NCBI GenBank assembly: GCA_025934915.1
Contig: JAICWG010000023.1
Span: 1 to 34,935 of the forward strand
Direction: 5' to 3'
Length of the DNA stretch: 34,935 nucleotides
Origin: Nitrospira sp.
GTDB lineage: Bacteria; Nitrospirota; Nitrospiria; Nitrospirales; Nitrospiraceae
A program made the position numbers and the translations under genes. This document shows, piece by piece, positions 18,111 through 26,560 of this stretch (the stretch's first letter is position 1; the number at the start of each line of letters is the position of its first letter). Under the pieces are notes generated by a model that saw nothing but the letters and a program-made list of their open reading frames with translations, made no database searches and was not told the DNA's origin.

Positions 18111-18629
18111 TTACACCGCCAGCTTCCCGGCGATCCTCAATGCCAGTCTTGAGATTTGCGCGGCTGCCTTGATGACGGCGGCCCGTTTTTTTCGCGACGC
18201 TGCATCGAGCACAGCTTTCTTCGTCAACTCCTTGTAAGTTTCGATCTCGTCGTTGCTGAACGGAACGATTTGGGCGACAGTCTCGTTATTGAACGTGTTG
18301 GCCAGCTGTAGGTAGAGATTCGAGATTTCCGCCGCATAGATGCCGCGGCGAAGCGGGTCGTTCTTATAGGTTTCGAATTTCTTCCGCAGGGCGGCGACTG
18401 CTTCCAACAGCGCCTTCTGACGGACCTTCGTTTCATCCTGCTTTCCTACTGCGAAGTCGACGGCACCTAACTGGTCGACCAGCACCTTGGCTTCCTCGCG
18501 GGCATGGTCCACTCGGACCGCGAGATCGGTGATTTCCTGCTGCGCGCTCTCGGCGGTTTCCATCAACTGCTTGATCAGGCTATCGTTGTCTTCCAGAAAA
18601 CCCACGACCCCGGCGATGCTGGTCTCCAT
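18111..18629 (-). CDS. Alpha-helical protein of unknown function in the lipoprotein operon
   Basis: This 172-residue protein starts METSIAGVVGFLEDNDSLIK at the ATG at 18629, which has an AGGAGAGG ribosome-binding site; an earlier ATG at 18650 would overlap the upstream gene. It has no signal peptide. Nearly the entire chain predicts as helices with heptad character (LMETAESAQQEITDLAVRVD, ALLEAVAALRKKFETYK), and the basic, hydrophobic end (SRKKRAAVIKAAAQISRLAL) could be amphipathic. I do not recognise a family. It is 10 nt from the upstream lipoprotein stop and 4 nt from the downstream gene, so all are made together. A scaffold role, or a helical pore-forming-like role, is conceivable but unproven. 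Confidence 0.75.
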   Translation of the reverse strand: METSIAGVVGFLEDNDSLIKQLMETAESAQQEITDLAVRVDHAREEAKVLVDQLGAVDFAVGKQDETKVRQKALLEAVAALRKKFETYKNDPLRRGIYAAEISNLYLQLANTFNNETVAQIVPFSNDEIETYKELTKKAVLDAASRKKRAAVIKAAAQISRLALRIAGKLAV

Positions 18630-18639
18630 GGTGCCTCTC

Positions 18640-19350
18640 CTATTGCCCATCCTCTTTCTTCAGCCTGTCCAGAAGGTCGACCAAGTCTGCGGTAAAGGTA
18701 TGGGCTCGTTCCAGAGCCCTCATCCGAACGATGCGCGAGCCCGTCACTTCTTCCAAGGCATCGTTGACGGTTCGTGAATGATTCAACACCTCCATGATGC
18801 GCTCGGATTGTCCCGGAGCCTGCTCGATCAACGCCGCCACAAACTCCGGGTCGACGGACGCCAGGGCCGATTTGTCGGCATAGCGCTTCAATTGAGCATG
18901 GAGCGTCGCGGTCCGTTTCCATGAGTCGTTCAAGGCATCGGCCGTATCGCGCAGACCGCAGAAATCTTCTTCAAACTGATCCCACACGGTTTTTTCCAGC
19001 CCCTGATATTCAACCAGGTACATTTGACCGACCAGATAGGCCGCTGCGTACGCCGCCTCGCCTTTTTTGCTCGCGATATTCCGGTACGAGGAGAGGACGA
19101 ATTGATGCTTGGCTTCCTGCGTTTGCAACGCCTTAAAACTCTCATGGAGGGAGCTGCGCGCCTGCTCCAAGAACTTGATGCGCTCCTCTGTTTCTTTCTG
19201 GAACAGGTCGATGTTGGTCTGCGCGGCATCGATCTTGGTGCCTTCTTTCTGGAGGAGGTCGCGAACCGCATCGCTATGAATCGAATGGCAGCCCACCAGA
19301 CTCATGAGTGCGAACCCGACACTCACGACTGTGACACGTCGTCCCATCAT
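18640..19350 (-). CDS. Helical lipoprotein of unknown function
   Basis: This 236-residue protein has a lipoprotein signal MMGRRVTVVSVGFALMSLVGC with the lipidated Cys at 21, followed by Ser-independent HSIHSD, so outer-membrane sorting is likely. The rest is long helices: LLQKEGTKIDAAQTNIDLFQ, then EERIKFLEQARSSLHESFKA, then RTATLHAQLKRYADKS, ending VDLLDRLKKEDGQ. An AAGGAGA ribosome-binding site lies 6 nt before the ATG at 19350. It sits 33 nt after the 210-aa lipoprotein and 10 nt before the helical soluble protein. No catalytic motif is seen. Its similarity in design to the preceding lipoprotein suggests the two may form a complex. Confidence 0.8.
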   Translation of the reverse strand: MMGRRVTVVSVGFALMSLVGCHSIHSDAVRDLLQKEGTKIDAAQTNIDLFQKETEERIKFLEQARSSLHESFKALQTQEAKHQFVLSSYRNIASKKGEAAYAAAYLVGQMYLVEYQGLEKTVWDQFEEDFCGLRDTADALNDSWKRTATLHAQLKRYADKSALASVDPEFVAALIEQAPGQSERIMEVLNHSRTVNDALEEVTGSRIVRMRALERAHTFTADLVDLLDRLKKEDGQ

Positions 19351-19383
19351 GTTGGTCTCCTTCCGCTCACACGTCCCGGCGCA

Positions 19384-20016
19384 TCACCGGCGTAGCATCC
19401 TCACAGCTTCCGCAATCGACTGCACCTCATTGCGAGGCACAGTGACATCGATATCCAAGTATTGTTTAATGATGGCATTGATTCGGCGAAGCGCTTCCAC
19501 GTTGGTGCGATACTGATCGAATGCCGTCAGGTCGACCGTCGACGCCGCCCGCGAATCTTTTTCAACGCGCTGCTCGACTCGACCGATCAGTTCAGGAAGT
19601 TTCTGCAGGAGATTGTTCATATCCCCCATACCCGCCTGGAAGACGACCTGTCCGGTGGGTCCCTTTCGCTCAGGGAGGTTCTCGAGCCGAATCTCATTGA
19701 TGAGGGCAATGATCTCGGCGCCCAGCAGATCGGCATCGTCCTTCGCCAACTCAGCATCGCCGACGTCGGTCAGTTTGGGATTCGTGATGGCCCATTGCAA
19801 CGCCAGGTTGAGCTTGAGCCTGGTTTGAACATAGCGATACCACTGCTGATGCCGTTCGGTGACATTGCCGACCAACTCACGGTATTGCTGCATCAGCCGT
19901 TCGTTCTCGGCATAGGCCTGATCCTTGTCGATCAAGGCCTGTTTGACTTCCGGCGGAGTCGTGCAACCGATACAGACCAGACTCAGCGCGACAATAATGG
20001 TGTGCGCCGCTTTCAT
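19384..20016 (-). CDS. Helical lipoprotein, first gene of the envelope operon
   Basis: This 210-residue protein has signal MKAAHTIIVALSLVCIGC (lipidated Cys at 18, then TTPPE). A coiled-coil start KQALIDKDQAYAENERLMQQ follows, with helices through RHQQWYRYVQTRLKLNLALQ, a central segment ENLPERKGPTGQVVFQAGMG, and NEVQSIAEAVRMLRR at the end. GGAAGGAGG lies just upstream of the ATG, a very strong ribosome-binding site. It is the promoter-proximal gene of a five-gene minus-strand cluster. No known family is recognised; the conserved-looking FQAGMGDMNNLLQKLPELIG segment could be used as a search seed. Confidence 0.8.
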   Translation of the reverse strand: MKAAHTIIVALSLVCIGCTTPPEVKQALIDKDQAYAENERLMQQYRELVGNVTERHQQWYRYVQTRLKLNLALQWAITNPKLTDVGDAELAKDDADLLGAEIIALINEIRLENLPERKGPTGQVVFQAGMGDMNNLLQKLPELIGRVEQRVEKDSRAASTVDLTAFDQYRTNVEALRRINAIIKQYLDIDVTVPRNEVQSIAEAVRMLRR

Positions 20017-20182
20017 GGTGATTCCTCCTTCCGACTCACGTCTGGAACGAGCACAAACGAGAAAGCAATCAGCCTACCATCTACAACTTGTTGGGGAGCG
20101 GCCTAAGGTTAGCGAGAGTGAAAAACGATTGCAAGGGGGATATCAGGCATTTAGGGGCTTTGAGGTCTGGAGAGCCAAGCAG

Positions 20183-20201
20183 GCCAGTATAAGCCAGTAT
20201 A
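20183..20201. repeat. Tandem 10-bp repeat upstream of the envelope operon
   Basis: GCCAGTATAA is followed at once by GCCAGTATA (20183-20192, 20193-20201), one helical turn apart. It lies between the methyltransferase stop and the first lipoprotein gene, about 165 nt upstream of the latter. The spacing would suit a dimeric regulator, but nothing else supports this. Confidence 0.35.
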
Positions 20202-20205
20202 TTTC

Positions 20206-21390
20206 CTAGGTGAGCCCCCGTAAGATTTCTTGATAATACTCATCGAGCATTGCCGAACGGGCCTCTTCGACGATGACCAGTTGCCGCTGGTCGAAGGTGT
20301 TGGCGCAGTAGAGATAATGCAGCCCGCGAGAGCTCCCACGCTCGGCATGTACTTGTCGGCCATCGGGGGCTTGACGGGTGGTCTCTCTGATGACCTGTCG
20401 ATCTTTCAATCCCTCCCAAGCCCCTTGTGCCGAAGGCCAATGATTCTCGTAGAGCGGCATATCGACATCGCCTGCCGACATCGAAACGGCGTCAGGGTTG
20501 AAGGGCGGTCCCTGATCTTGCTCCGGCCCCTCATCCCAATTCAGAGTCGCCTCGCCTCCCCGACCCAGCACATAAAACGGGCCGTCATCCACCACTTCTT
20601 CCACCGTTCGATATCGGATCAGGGCTGGGCGCTCGGCGAGCTGCAGCCCTCTGTTCGCCAATGCGCGCTGAAGCGGCACTCGTCTGGCCAACTGCCGCGT
20701 TTTCTCACTCACAATTATGCGGCCGGATGAGCTCATGACCCGGCACAGTCCGTCCAATCGAACCGCAAGCCCTGTCCGCTCTTCGAATGATCGCTGCTGC
20801 GAGAGATTGCGTCCTCGTTCGAAGGTTCGCCAACTCCGACTCGGAAGACCGCGGTCTTGTTCGGCCTGCACCAGCGCATGGGTCGTCACCACGAGATCGT
20901 ACGAGCCTGAGAGCGGTTCAGCTTCCACATCCACGCACTCAAATCGAAGATTGTGCAACCCAAGCTTGTCGGCCCGTTCCCGTGCGACGACGATGGAAGC
21001 GGGTGACCGATCGACGCCTATAAAATTCTTCTCCGGGAAGAGGCGCGCATAGAAGATCGTCAGCACTCCGATGCCACAGCCAAAATCGAGCACGTCTTTC
21101 GCTTGGCTGAGGTGGGCCGTCGTCCGCACACCGATCTCCTCGTAATATTCATAGCGTTGGCTATAGAGGACGGGATAGAGCTTCGGTTGCGCGGCGAGAT
21201 CGTAAAAGGCGATCTCGTCGCGACAATCGCCTGTGCGTTTTCGTTCGACGTGGAGTGCGAGTTGCTTGAGCTCTTCCGATGAGAACTGCTGTCGCTGCCA
21301 CGCGAAATAATCGCGGTCCGATGAGAAATGTTTGAACCCCCACCACGCAAGATACTCGCGAAACGCTTGCTGCAGGGAATGATGAGTCAT
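20206..21390 (-). CDS. Class I SAM-dependent methyltransferase with extra C-terminal region
   Basis: This 394-residue protein has a helical N-terminal part (about 1-95) and a Rossmann methyltransferase core. Motif I is VLDFGCGIGVLTIFYARLFP (about 100-119), motif II is NFIGVDRSPASIVVARERAD, motif III is LRFECVDVEAEPLSGSYDLV, and then TTHAL. After a basic insert, RVMSSSGRIIVSEKTR forms the usual strand pair. The last 170 residues, with DDGPFYVLGRGGEATLNWDE and YCANTFDQRQLVIVEEARSA, are not part of the core and are unassigned. The substrate cannot be deduced. It follows the ProA-like gene on the same strand with a 126-nt spacer and precedes the lipoprotein operon by 190 nt. Confidence 0.85.
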   Translation of the reverse strand: MTHHSLQQAFREYLAWWGFKHFSSDRDYFAWQRQQFSSEELKQLALHVERKRTGDCRDEIAFYDLAAQPKLYPVLYSQRYEYYEEIGVRTTAHLSQAKDVLDFGCGIGVLTIFYARLFPEKNFIGVDRSPASIVVARERADKLGLHNLRFECVDVEAEPLSGSYDLVVTTHALVQAEQDRGLPSRSWRTFERGRNLSQQRSFEERTGLAVRLDGLCRVMSSSGRIIVSEKTRQLARRVPLQRALANRGLQLAERPALIRYRTVEEVVDDGPFYVLGRGGEATLNWDEGPEQDQGPPFNPDAVSMSAGDVDMPLYENHWPSAQGAWEGLKDRQVIRETTRQAPDGRQVHAERGSSRGLHYLYCANTFDQRQLVIVEEARSAMLDEYYQEILRGLT

Positions 21391-21488
21391 GTCATACCCG
21401 GATCAAAACGGTTCCCGGCAAGACCGCTGGAAGCCTGACCTACGAGGCGCACGGAAGAGTACCTTGAGTAGATCGAACGACTGAGAAC

Positions 21489-21504
21489 AACGCTGACGAG
21501 CGTT
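21489..21504 (-). terminator. Inverted repeat, possible weak terminator of the proA-like gene
   Basis: AACGCT/AGCGTT pair perfectly over a GACG loop, and CTGA/TCAG can extend the stem with a bulge. It lies 13 nt past the proA-like stop. There is only TTGTT afterwards, so termination is uncertain. Confidence 0.25.
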
Positions 21505-21516
21505 TTCAGCAGGCGC

Positions 21517-22884
21517 CTAGGGTCTCTTCAGCATGATGGCATCAAAGTACGTTTCCGGCACCGGATGCGGGAGCCGAAGCTGTCCCGACCCGAATGCCAC
21601 ATACTTCTCGCAGGTCAGCTGCTCCAGACCGATCGGACCCTTTGCATGCAGTTTCCTCGCGCTCAGCCCCACGTCGCTCCCCATCCCGAAACTATCGCCG
21701 GCATGGAGTCTGGTTGACGCATTCACCAGCACCGCGCCGGCATCGACTTCCCTGGTGAATCGCATGGCAGACTCGTAGCGCGTGGTGGCGATCCCGGCGG
21801 TGAGACAGGGACCGTACATCCTGATATGGACCAGCGCTTCATCGAGGTCTTCAACCATTTTGACGGCCAGGATTGGACCGGAGAACTGAGTCTCCCAATC
21901 CGCATCCGTCGCCGGAATGATCGCGGTATGTCCCGTCATCGCCATTTGCCCCATGAGCGCGACCGTCTTCGGGCACGCATGCACTTCGACCTTGAATTGG
22001 TCCAGCAGCCGGTTGATCAATGGAGGCAAGAATTGTCGTCCCACGACCTGCTGCACCAGCAAGGTATCCAGCGCATTGGAGGCTCCCGCCTGCTGCACCT
22101 TCGAGTTGATCACCAGGTTTTGCGCGACTGACATATCAGGGTCTTCATCGACGTAAAGGAGCGTGAGGCCCCCGTCATCGCAGAGAACCGGGACCTTGGC
22201 TTGCTCAACAACCGTCTTTCGTAAGCCGGCTCCGCCCCGCACGATGATCGCATCGAGGTGTTTCCCCGATCGAATCAGGTCGAGCGCAACTTCTTTCTCT
22301 GGGCGATCGATGAGCACCCAGGCGCCATCAGGTATGCCGTTCTCCGTTGCCGCCTCGCGAAATCGCGCATCGATCGCCTGATGGGTCAACTTCCATTCCG
22401 GAGCCCCACGAAAGACACAGAGGTTGCCGGATTTCAGACAGAGCGCGATCGATTCCACGGTGACGAGCGGACTTCGTTCGGAGATCACGCCGATCACTCC
22501 GATCGGCATCCTCACCCGGGAGACTTGCAACCCATCCGGACGTTCCTGTCGCGCCGTCACGGCGCCGACCGGGTCCGGCAGATCGGCGATGAAATGGAGC
22601 TGCTCGACAATCTCCTTCATCCGATCGGACGTCAGACGGACGCGCGCCACGGCAGCCCTCATCCGGTCTTTCGTGTCTGTCTTCTCAAAGGACTTCCCCA
22701 CGGCCTCGACATCTTTGGCGTTTTCCGCGAGAATGAGGCCTTCGTCCGCAGTAACTCGCTCGGCCATGGCGTGCAGCGCCCTCGATTTCACGGGACCTGG
22801 GAGCAGAGCCAGATCGACCGATACGTTCCTGCACTCCTTCAATAGCTTATCGATGTATAACTTGACCGGAACTTCAATCGCCAT
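21517..22884 (-). CDS. proA: Gamma-glutamyl phosphate reductase-like protein lacking the catalytic cysteine
   Basis: This 455-residue protein aligns by eye with ProA, the NADPH-dependent reductase making glutamate-5-semialdehyde for proline. The evidence is VEQLHFIADLPDPVGAV, MPIGVIGVISERSPLVTVES, ALCLKSGNLCVFRG, VLVNASTRLHAGDSFGMGSD and KLHAKGPIGLEQLTCEKYVA near the end. In ProA the active-site Cys sits in a C-N-x-x-E/D-T-L-L context. Here the stretch is AGASNALDTLLV with Ser at about 269 (codon TCC), and the usual H-x-D-G-x-C strand reads CDDGGL. Either chemistry is lost or Cys235 substitutes. It could be a non-catalytic paralogue or have another substrate. It is slightly longer than E. coli ProA and has no proB beside it. 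Confidence 0.8.
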   Translation of the reverse strand: MAIEVPVKLYIDKLLKECRNVSVDLALLPGPVKSRALHAMAERVTADEGLILAENAKDVEAVGKSFEKTDTKDRMRAAVARVRLTSDRMKEIVEQLHFIADLPDPVGAVTARQERPDGLQVSRVRMPIGVIGVISERSPLVTVESIALCLKSGNLCVFRGAPEWKLTHQAIDARFREAATENGIPDGAWVLIDRPEKEVALDLIRSGKHLDAIIVRGGAGLRKTVVEQAKVPVLCDDGGLTLLYVDEDPDMSVAQNLVINSKVQQAGASNALDTLLVQQVVGRQFLPPLINRLLDQFKVEVHACPKTVALMGQMAMTGHTAIIPATDADWETQFSGPILAVKMVEDLDEALVHIRMYGPCLTAGIATTRYESAMRFTREVDAGAVLVNASTRLHAGDSFGMGSDVGLSARKLHAKGPIGLEQLTCEKYVAFGSGQLRLPHPVPETYFDAIMLKRP

Positions 22885-23081
22885 ATGGGTTCCAATGGTT
22901 CATTGCAATCGATCCATCTCCCTGAGACAATGCTGCCGATTCAGGTTCAGGGCGACGGACTATACCACGTGTTTTTTTCATGAGTAAATAACCGGAAAGC
23001 CTCGCAGGTACAATTAGACTGTAGGATGAGGGATGAGAAGCGGTGTGCCGGCTCGCGTTGGCGCAAGAGAAAGGAGAAATG

Positions 23082-23912
23082 ATGCGCGCATTAGTTCAGG
23101 TCGACGGACATGGTCTCGAGGTGGTTCTGTGTGTGTTCTTGGCGGCATTCCTGGGAGCCTGCGGTCAGCTGAAGCCGGTGAATCCTCTGAGTCCCCCGAC
23201 GCAAGCCACACCCGAACAATCGGCCGAACGAGAGCGGGAGAGTCAACCTCCCAAGGTCGTACAAGCCCGTCCCAGCGGCAGCAATCCTCAACAATGCCTG
23301 GTCAATTTCGACGATGAGAACGCGCTGGAACATATCTATGGCCAGGCCAGATCAACACTGGCATACAGGACGAGTCGAATCGGATTCGGGCCCTTGCAGA
23401 TGTGTGATCCGTCGAAACATAGTGACTGCTGGGCCTACCGCCAACGTTGTTCACGAAGCGATGTCAACTTCGACACCATCGGCCTCACGCATTTCCATTT
23501 GAACATGGAAACGGGGATCGAGTGCTACACCCTTCCGGATCCGGGAGACGGGCTCGGCCGAGGGTTCGGCAAACTGGTGGACTTTAAATGCACCGATGTC
23601 GATTGGACGAAGACTCCCCGCGTCCTATCCTCCCACGATCGGAATCAGTGGATCAAAATCTGGGTCGGCAATGTCGACAATCATGCGCCTACGTATTTCG
23701 ATATGGAATCGATTTCAGTACTGTCCGATACCTCGATTCAACTCTGGTTCCGGAAGCGCGATGGAACCTGGTGGTTCTGGCCCGAGCTGAAGGCCGGCAG
23801 CACCTGGAACATCCGCGACCAGGCACGCGATGTGTCGGAGGTTCGCATACGAGGAGTCAAATCGGGACGAGCCAGTTCCTATGTGATCGGCTCGTTAGTC
23901 GTTCGGGACTAG
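23082..23912 (+). CDS. Lipoprotein of unknown function
   Basis: This 276-residue protein starts MRALVQVDGHGLEVVLCVFL and has an LGAC lipobox with the lipidated Cys near residue 27. A Pro/Ser/Glu-rich linker (NPLSPPTQATPEQSAERERE) comes before the folded domain. That domain is rich in Cys and aromatic residues: MCDPSKHSDCWAYRQRCSRS, THFHLNMETGIECYTLPDPG and TSIQLWFRKRDGTWWFWPEL. The strand-rich C-terminus ends SSYVIGSLVVRD. The second of two adjacent ATGs (23082) is favoured, since AGGAG is 5 nt upstream of it but only 2 nt from the first. It is divergent from the proA-like gene. The six-plus cysteines suggest disulfides in an envelope protein. No family is recognised. Confidence 0.75.
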   Translation: MRALVQVDGHGLEVVLCVFLAAFLGACGQLKPVNPLSPPTQATPEQSAERERESQPPKVVQARPSGSNPQQCLVNFDDENALEHIYGQARSTLAYRTSRIGFGPLQMCDPSKHSDCWAYRQRCSRSDVNFDTIGLTHFHLNMETGIECYTLPDPGDGLGRGFGKLVDFKCTDVDWTKTPRVLSSHDRNQWIKIWVGNVDNHAPTYFDMESISVLSDTSIQLWFRKRDGTWWFWPELKAGSTWNIRDQARDVSEVRIRGVKSGRASSYVIGSLVVRD

Positions 23913-23943
23913 ACGGATGAAGTCCGAAACAAGCGATACCAAC

Positions 23944-24117
23944 TCACGGTTTACTGCGAGAACTCTCTGTCGCCGAAGATAAGGTAGTCACCGACCGGGC
24001 CTTTTCATGGCGGGCCAGTACCGTAGCGAGCCAGGCCCACATCCCCATTAATGGTACTATCGCCCACGCAATGTGAGTGGGTGTGGCGCCGACGGCCTTC
24101 ACCGCCGTCACGAGTCA
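23944..24117 (-). other. Readthrough extension of the transporter frame past an in-frame UGA
   Basis: Downstream of the TGA the frame reads LVTAVKAVGATPTHIAWAIV, then PLMGMWAWLATVLARHEKAR, and ends KP with TGA at 23946-23944. The first 35 residues form the amphipathic and hydrophobic C-terminal segment that relatives carry right after a Trp (A-W-L-V-T). The UGA thus sits where TGG would be expected. This is a nonsense mutation, a sequencing error or readthrough. Confidence 0.6.
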
Positions 24118-25263
24118 GGCGGTCGATGCATCACCACCGCGCGAGATGGCCGTATCGATGAAGTTCTTGGCTTTGTATTTTTCTTCACGACTGACGACCG
24201 TGAACAGAACCTCTCGTGCCGGTTTGGACAGGGCGTATTCCCCCACCCTCCGCAACACGGAAAAGACAACATAAACTGCGAGGCTCGGCCACAAGGCGAT
24301 CCCCAGAAATCCCACCAGACTGATCGCCGGCAAGGACAATAGAGCCGCCACGAGACCGAACCGGCCGATGAGTCTTCTAGTCACGAATACCTGCGTGAGC
24401 CAGGTCAGGAGGCTTGTTGTGAAGTCCAAGGTGGAAAAGAGCCGAGTACGGGCCTCCGGTCGGTCGAGATATTCTGAGACCAAGCGGGTCTGTTCAAGAT
24501 ACAGAAACGTGGCGGTCATGGTCAGAATCGCCAGGTAGCCGCAGATCCCAAGCAAGTAGGGCGACGAGAAGGTCAGACGGACGCCCACGAGAAAGCTGCC
24601 GCGGAGCGGCTCACCCTGCTGAGGCCGATGATGGCTCGTCTGTGTCCGCCCCCATCGCTCCAATCGATACACACATCCGATGCAGGCTCCTAAAAACAGG
24701 CTCGATGCCGCCATCAGCACCGGAATCGGAAAGACAAACGTGAGGCCCGTGGTGAAGAGCGGGCCGAGCAACGCTCCCGTGCTTCCCCCGGCGGCGATCA
24801 CGCCGAACAACCGCGCCCCCTGCTCCGGTGTGAACAGATCGTCCATGAAACTCCAGAAGACCGACACGATGAACAGGTTGAACACCGACAGCCAGACAAA
24901 AAATCCACGAGCCACCCACTCCGGATGCAGATGACTCGTCATCAACGCATAGAACGCCAACAGATTCGTGATGAAGAACACATAGACGGTCAGCAGCAGC
25001 CGGTAGCGCGAGCATCGCGCCGAGAGCCATCCGAACAACGGCGTGGCAGCGAGCATGGTGAGGAATGTTGCGGTCATCATCCAGGGGAGATGCTTTAATC
25101 CTCCTTCGATCGCCATTTCGTCGCGCACCGGACGGAGAATGGAGTAGCCGCACAGGAGACAGAAAAAATAGACGAACGCCCAAGCCAACGGGACCAGCTC
25201 TTCCCACTTCGCGCCGAGGGAGTCGGCCCATCGAATCAGAACTGTTTGACCCGGCTCGCCCAT
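24115..25263 (-). CDS. NTT/MFS-type transporter, cut short by UGA
   Basis: This is a polytopic membrane protein of about 382 residues from MGEPGQTVLI. It has around ten hydrophobic segments: PLAWAFVYFFCLLCGYSILR, ATFLTMLAATPLFGWLSARC, FFVWLSVFNLFIVSVFWSFM, GVIAAGGSTGALLGPLF and others. The motif GYSILRPVRDE is typical of the ATP/ADP-translocase-like branch of the major facilitator superfamily. It stops at AISRGGDASTA then TGA (24115-24117). The same frame continues open for 56 codons and encodes the expected last helix (see 23944-24117). The substrate is unknown. The start is uncertain: ATG at 25263 is preferred, TTG at 25299 is possible, and neither has a clear RBS. It is divergent from the threonine aldolase gene. 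Confidence 0.7.
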   Translation of the reverse strand: MGEPGQTVLIRWADSLGAKWEELVPLAWAFVYFFCLLCGYSILRPVRDEMAIEGGLKHLPWMMTATFLTMLAATPLFGWLSARCSRYRLLLTVYVFFITNLLAFYALMTSHLHPEWVARGFFVWLSVFNLFIVSVFWSFMDDLFTPEQGARLFGVIAAGGSTGALLGPLFTTGLTFVFPIPVLMAASSLFLGACIGCVYRLERWGRTQTSHHRPQQGEPLRGSFLVGVRLTFSSPYLLGICGYLAILTMTATFLYLEQTRLVSEYLDRPEARTRLFSTLDFTTSLLTWLTQVFVTRRLIGRFGLVAALLSLPAISLVGFLGIALWPSLAVYVVFSVLRRVGEYALSKPAREVLFTVVSREEKYKAKNFIDTAISRGGDASTA

Positions 25264-25354
25264 GTGTGCCCAGTGTAGCAGGTGTGCTTTCGCCTGCAAG
25301 AGACATATCTGTTAGAATGCGCAGACCGTACGGAATTCTTAGGAGACAGTGCAT

Positions 25355-26386
25355 ATGATCGACCTTCGTAGCGATACTGTGACCAAGCCCACGGACGACA
25401 TGCGGAAAGCCATGGCGCGCGCCGAAGTCGGCGATGACGTCTATGGCGAAGACCCGACCGTCAATCGCCTCCAAGATATGGCGGCGACCATGCTCGGCAA
25501 ACGGTTCGCGCTTTTCGTCCCTTCCGGCACCATGGCCAATCAACTGGCGATTCGAGCACACACTCAACCGGGACAGGAAATTATCGTCGAAAGCAAGAGC
25601 CATGTCGTTCGCTATGAACAGGGAGCAGCCGGGGCGCTGGCCGGCGTGCAACTTCATTGGGTGACGGGTGAGCGGGGGATCATGACTGCTGAGCAGGTGG
25701 AAGCCGCTATCAGACCGAACGATATGCACAGCATCGCGACGGCCTTGATCTGCATCGAGAACACGCACAATGCCGGAGGCGGCACGATTTATCCGCTCTC
25801 CACGATCGAAAAAATTCGATCCCTCGCCATGAAACATGGAATTCCCATGCACCTCGACGGGGCCAGGCTCTTCAATGCCGTGGCTGCCACCACCTTGCCT
25901 CCGACGGCGTATGCCCAGCACTTCGAAACCGTCTCTCTCTGTCTCTCGAAGGGGCTGGGAGCTCCCGTTGGATCGCTGCTGCTCTCCAACGACCAACGAC
26001 TCATGGATCGAGCACGCCGCTTTCGCCGCATGTATGGAGGCGCGATGCGCCAAGTGGGCATCCTGGCCGCCGCCGGCATCTATGCCTTGGAACGGCACGT
26101 CGGTCGGCTCAAGACCGACCATGACCATGCGAAAAAACTGGCTCGCCTGCTGCAGCAAATTCCCGCAATCCAGATTGCGCCGCAGCACGTCGAAACGAAT
26201 ATCGTCATGTTCGACATCATTGATGAGCAGCGCTCTCCGGCCGAACTGGTGGCCGCGCTCAAAGAGCAGGGCGTGCTCATCAACTCTGTCGGAGGGCAGA
26301 GCTATCGAGCAGTCACCCATCTGCATATCACGGACAGGCAGATCGACGAAGCCGTGGCCGTCTTTGCCAAAATCCTCACACGTTGA
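25355..26386 (+). CDS. ltaE: Low-specificity L-threonine aldolase
   Basis: This 343-residue PLP enzyme cleaves L-threonine or allo-threonine to glycine and acetaldehyde. It opens [20 protein letters not shown], with [35 protein letters not shown] (PLP phosphate-binding) and [26 protein letters not shown] carries the Asp that contacts the PLP pyridine nitrogen. The Schiff-base Lys lies in [16 protein letters not shown] (about residue 200), and [20 protein letters not shown] follows. ATG at 25355 has TAGGAGA about 8 nt upstream; a GTG two codons earlier is too close to the RBS. Length is normal for the family. It stands alone on the plus strand, divergent from the transporter. Confidence 0.95.
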   Translation: MIDLRSDTVTKPTDDMRKAMARAEVGDDVYGEDPTVNRLQDMAATMLGKRFALFVPSGTMANQLAIRAHTQPGQEIIVESKSHVVRYEQGAAGALAGVQLHWVTGERGIMTAEQVEAAIRPNDMHSIATALICIENTHNAGGGTIYPLSTIEKIRSLAMKHGIPMHLDGARLFNAVAATTLPPTAYAQHFETVSLCLSKGLGAPVGSLLLSNDQRLMDRARRFRRMYGGAMRQVGILAAAGIYALERHVGRLKTDHDHAKKLARLLQQIPAIQIAPQHVETNIVMFDIIDEQRSPAELVAALKEQGVLINSVGGQSYRAVTHLHITDRQIDEAVAVFAKILTR

Positions 26387-26560
26387 TCATTCAACGTTGA
26401 CACCATATTCCTCCACCCATAGAATGCCTAAGCGACGCCGTCCTTTGCCTGTTGTGTTCCATGCGATACAATTGGAGGCCGGCGAGAACGACGGGCAAGT
26501 CCTTGCTGATCGATTATATGGTTTCCAAATATAACTTATCCCATCAAGTTTAAGCACGTT

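Noticed and set aside
23895..23930. Hairpin over the stop of the orphan lipoprotein (TTCGG-ACT/AGTCCGAA)
   Set aside because: Stem needs a bulge and has no T tract; not listed as a terminator.
24611..26326. Very long minus-strand frame of 571 codons across the transporter and threonine aldolase genes
   Set aside because: It is antisense to ltaE and out of frame with the transporter; composition is that of a shadow frame in GC-rich DNA.
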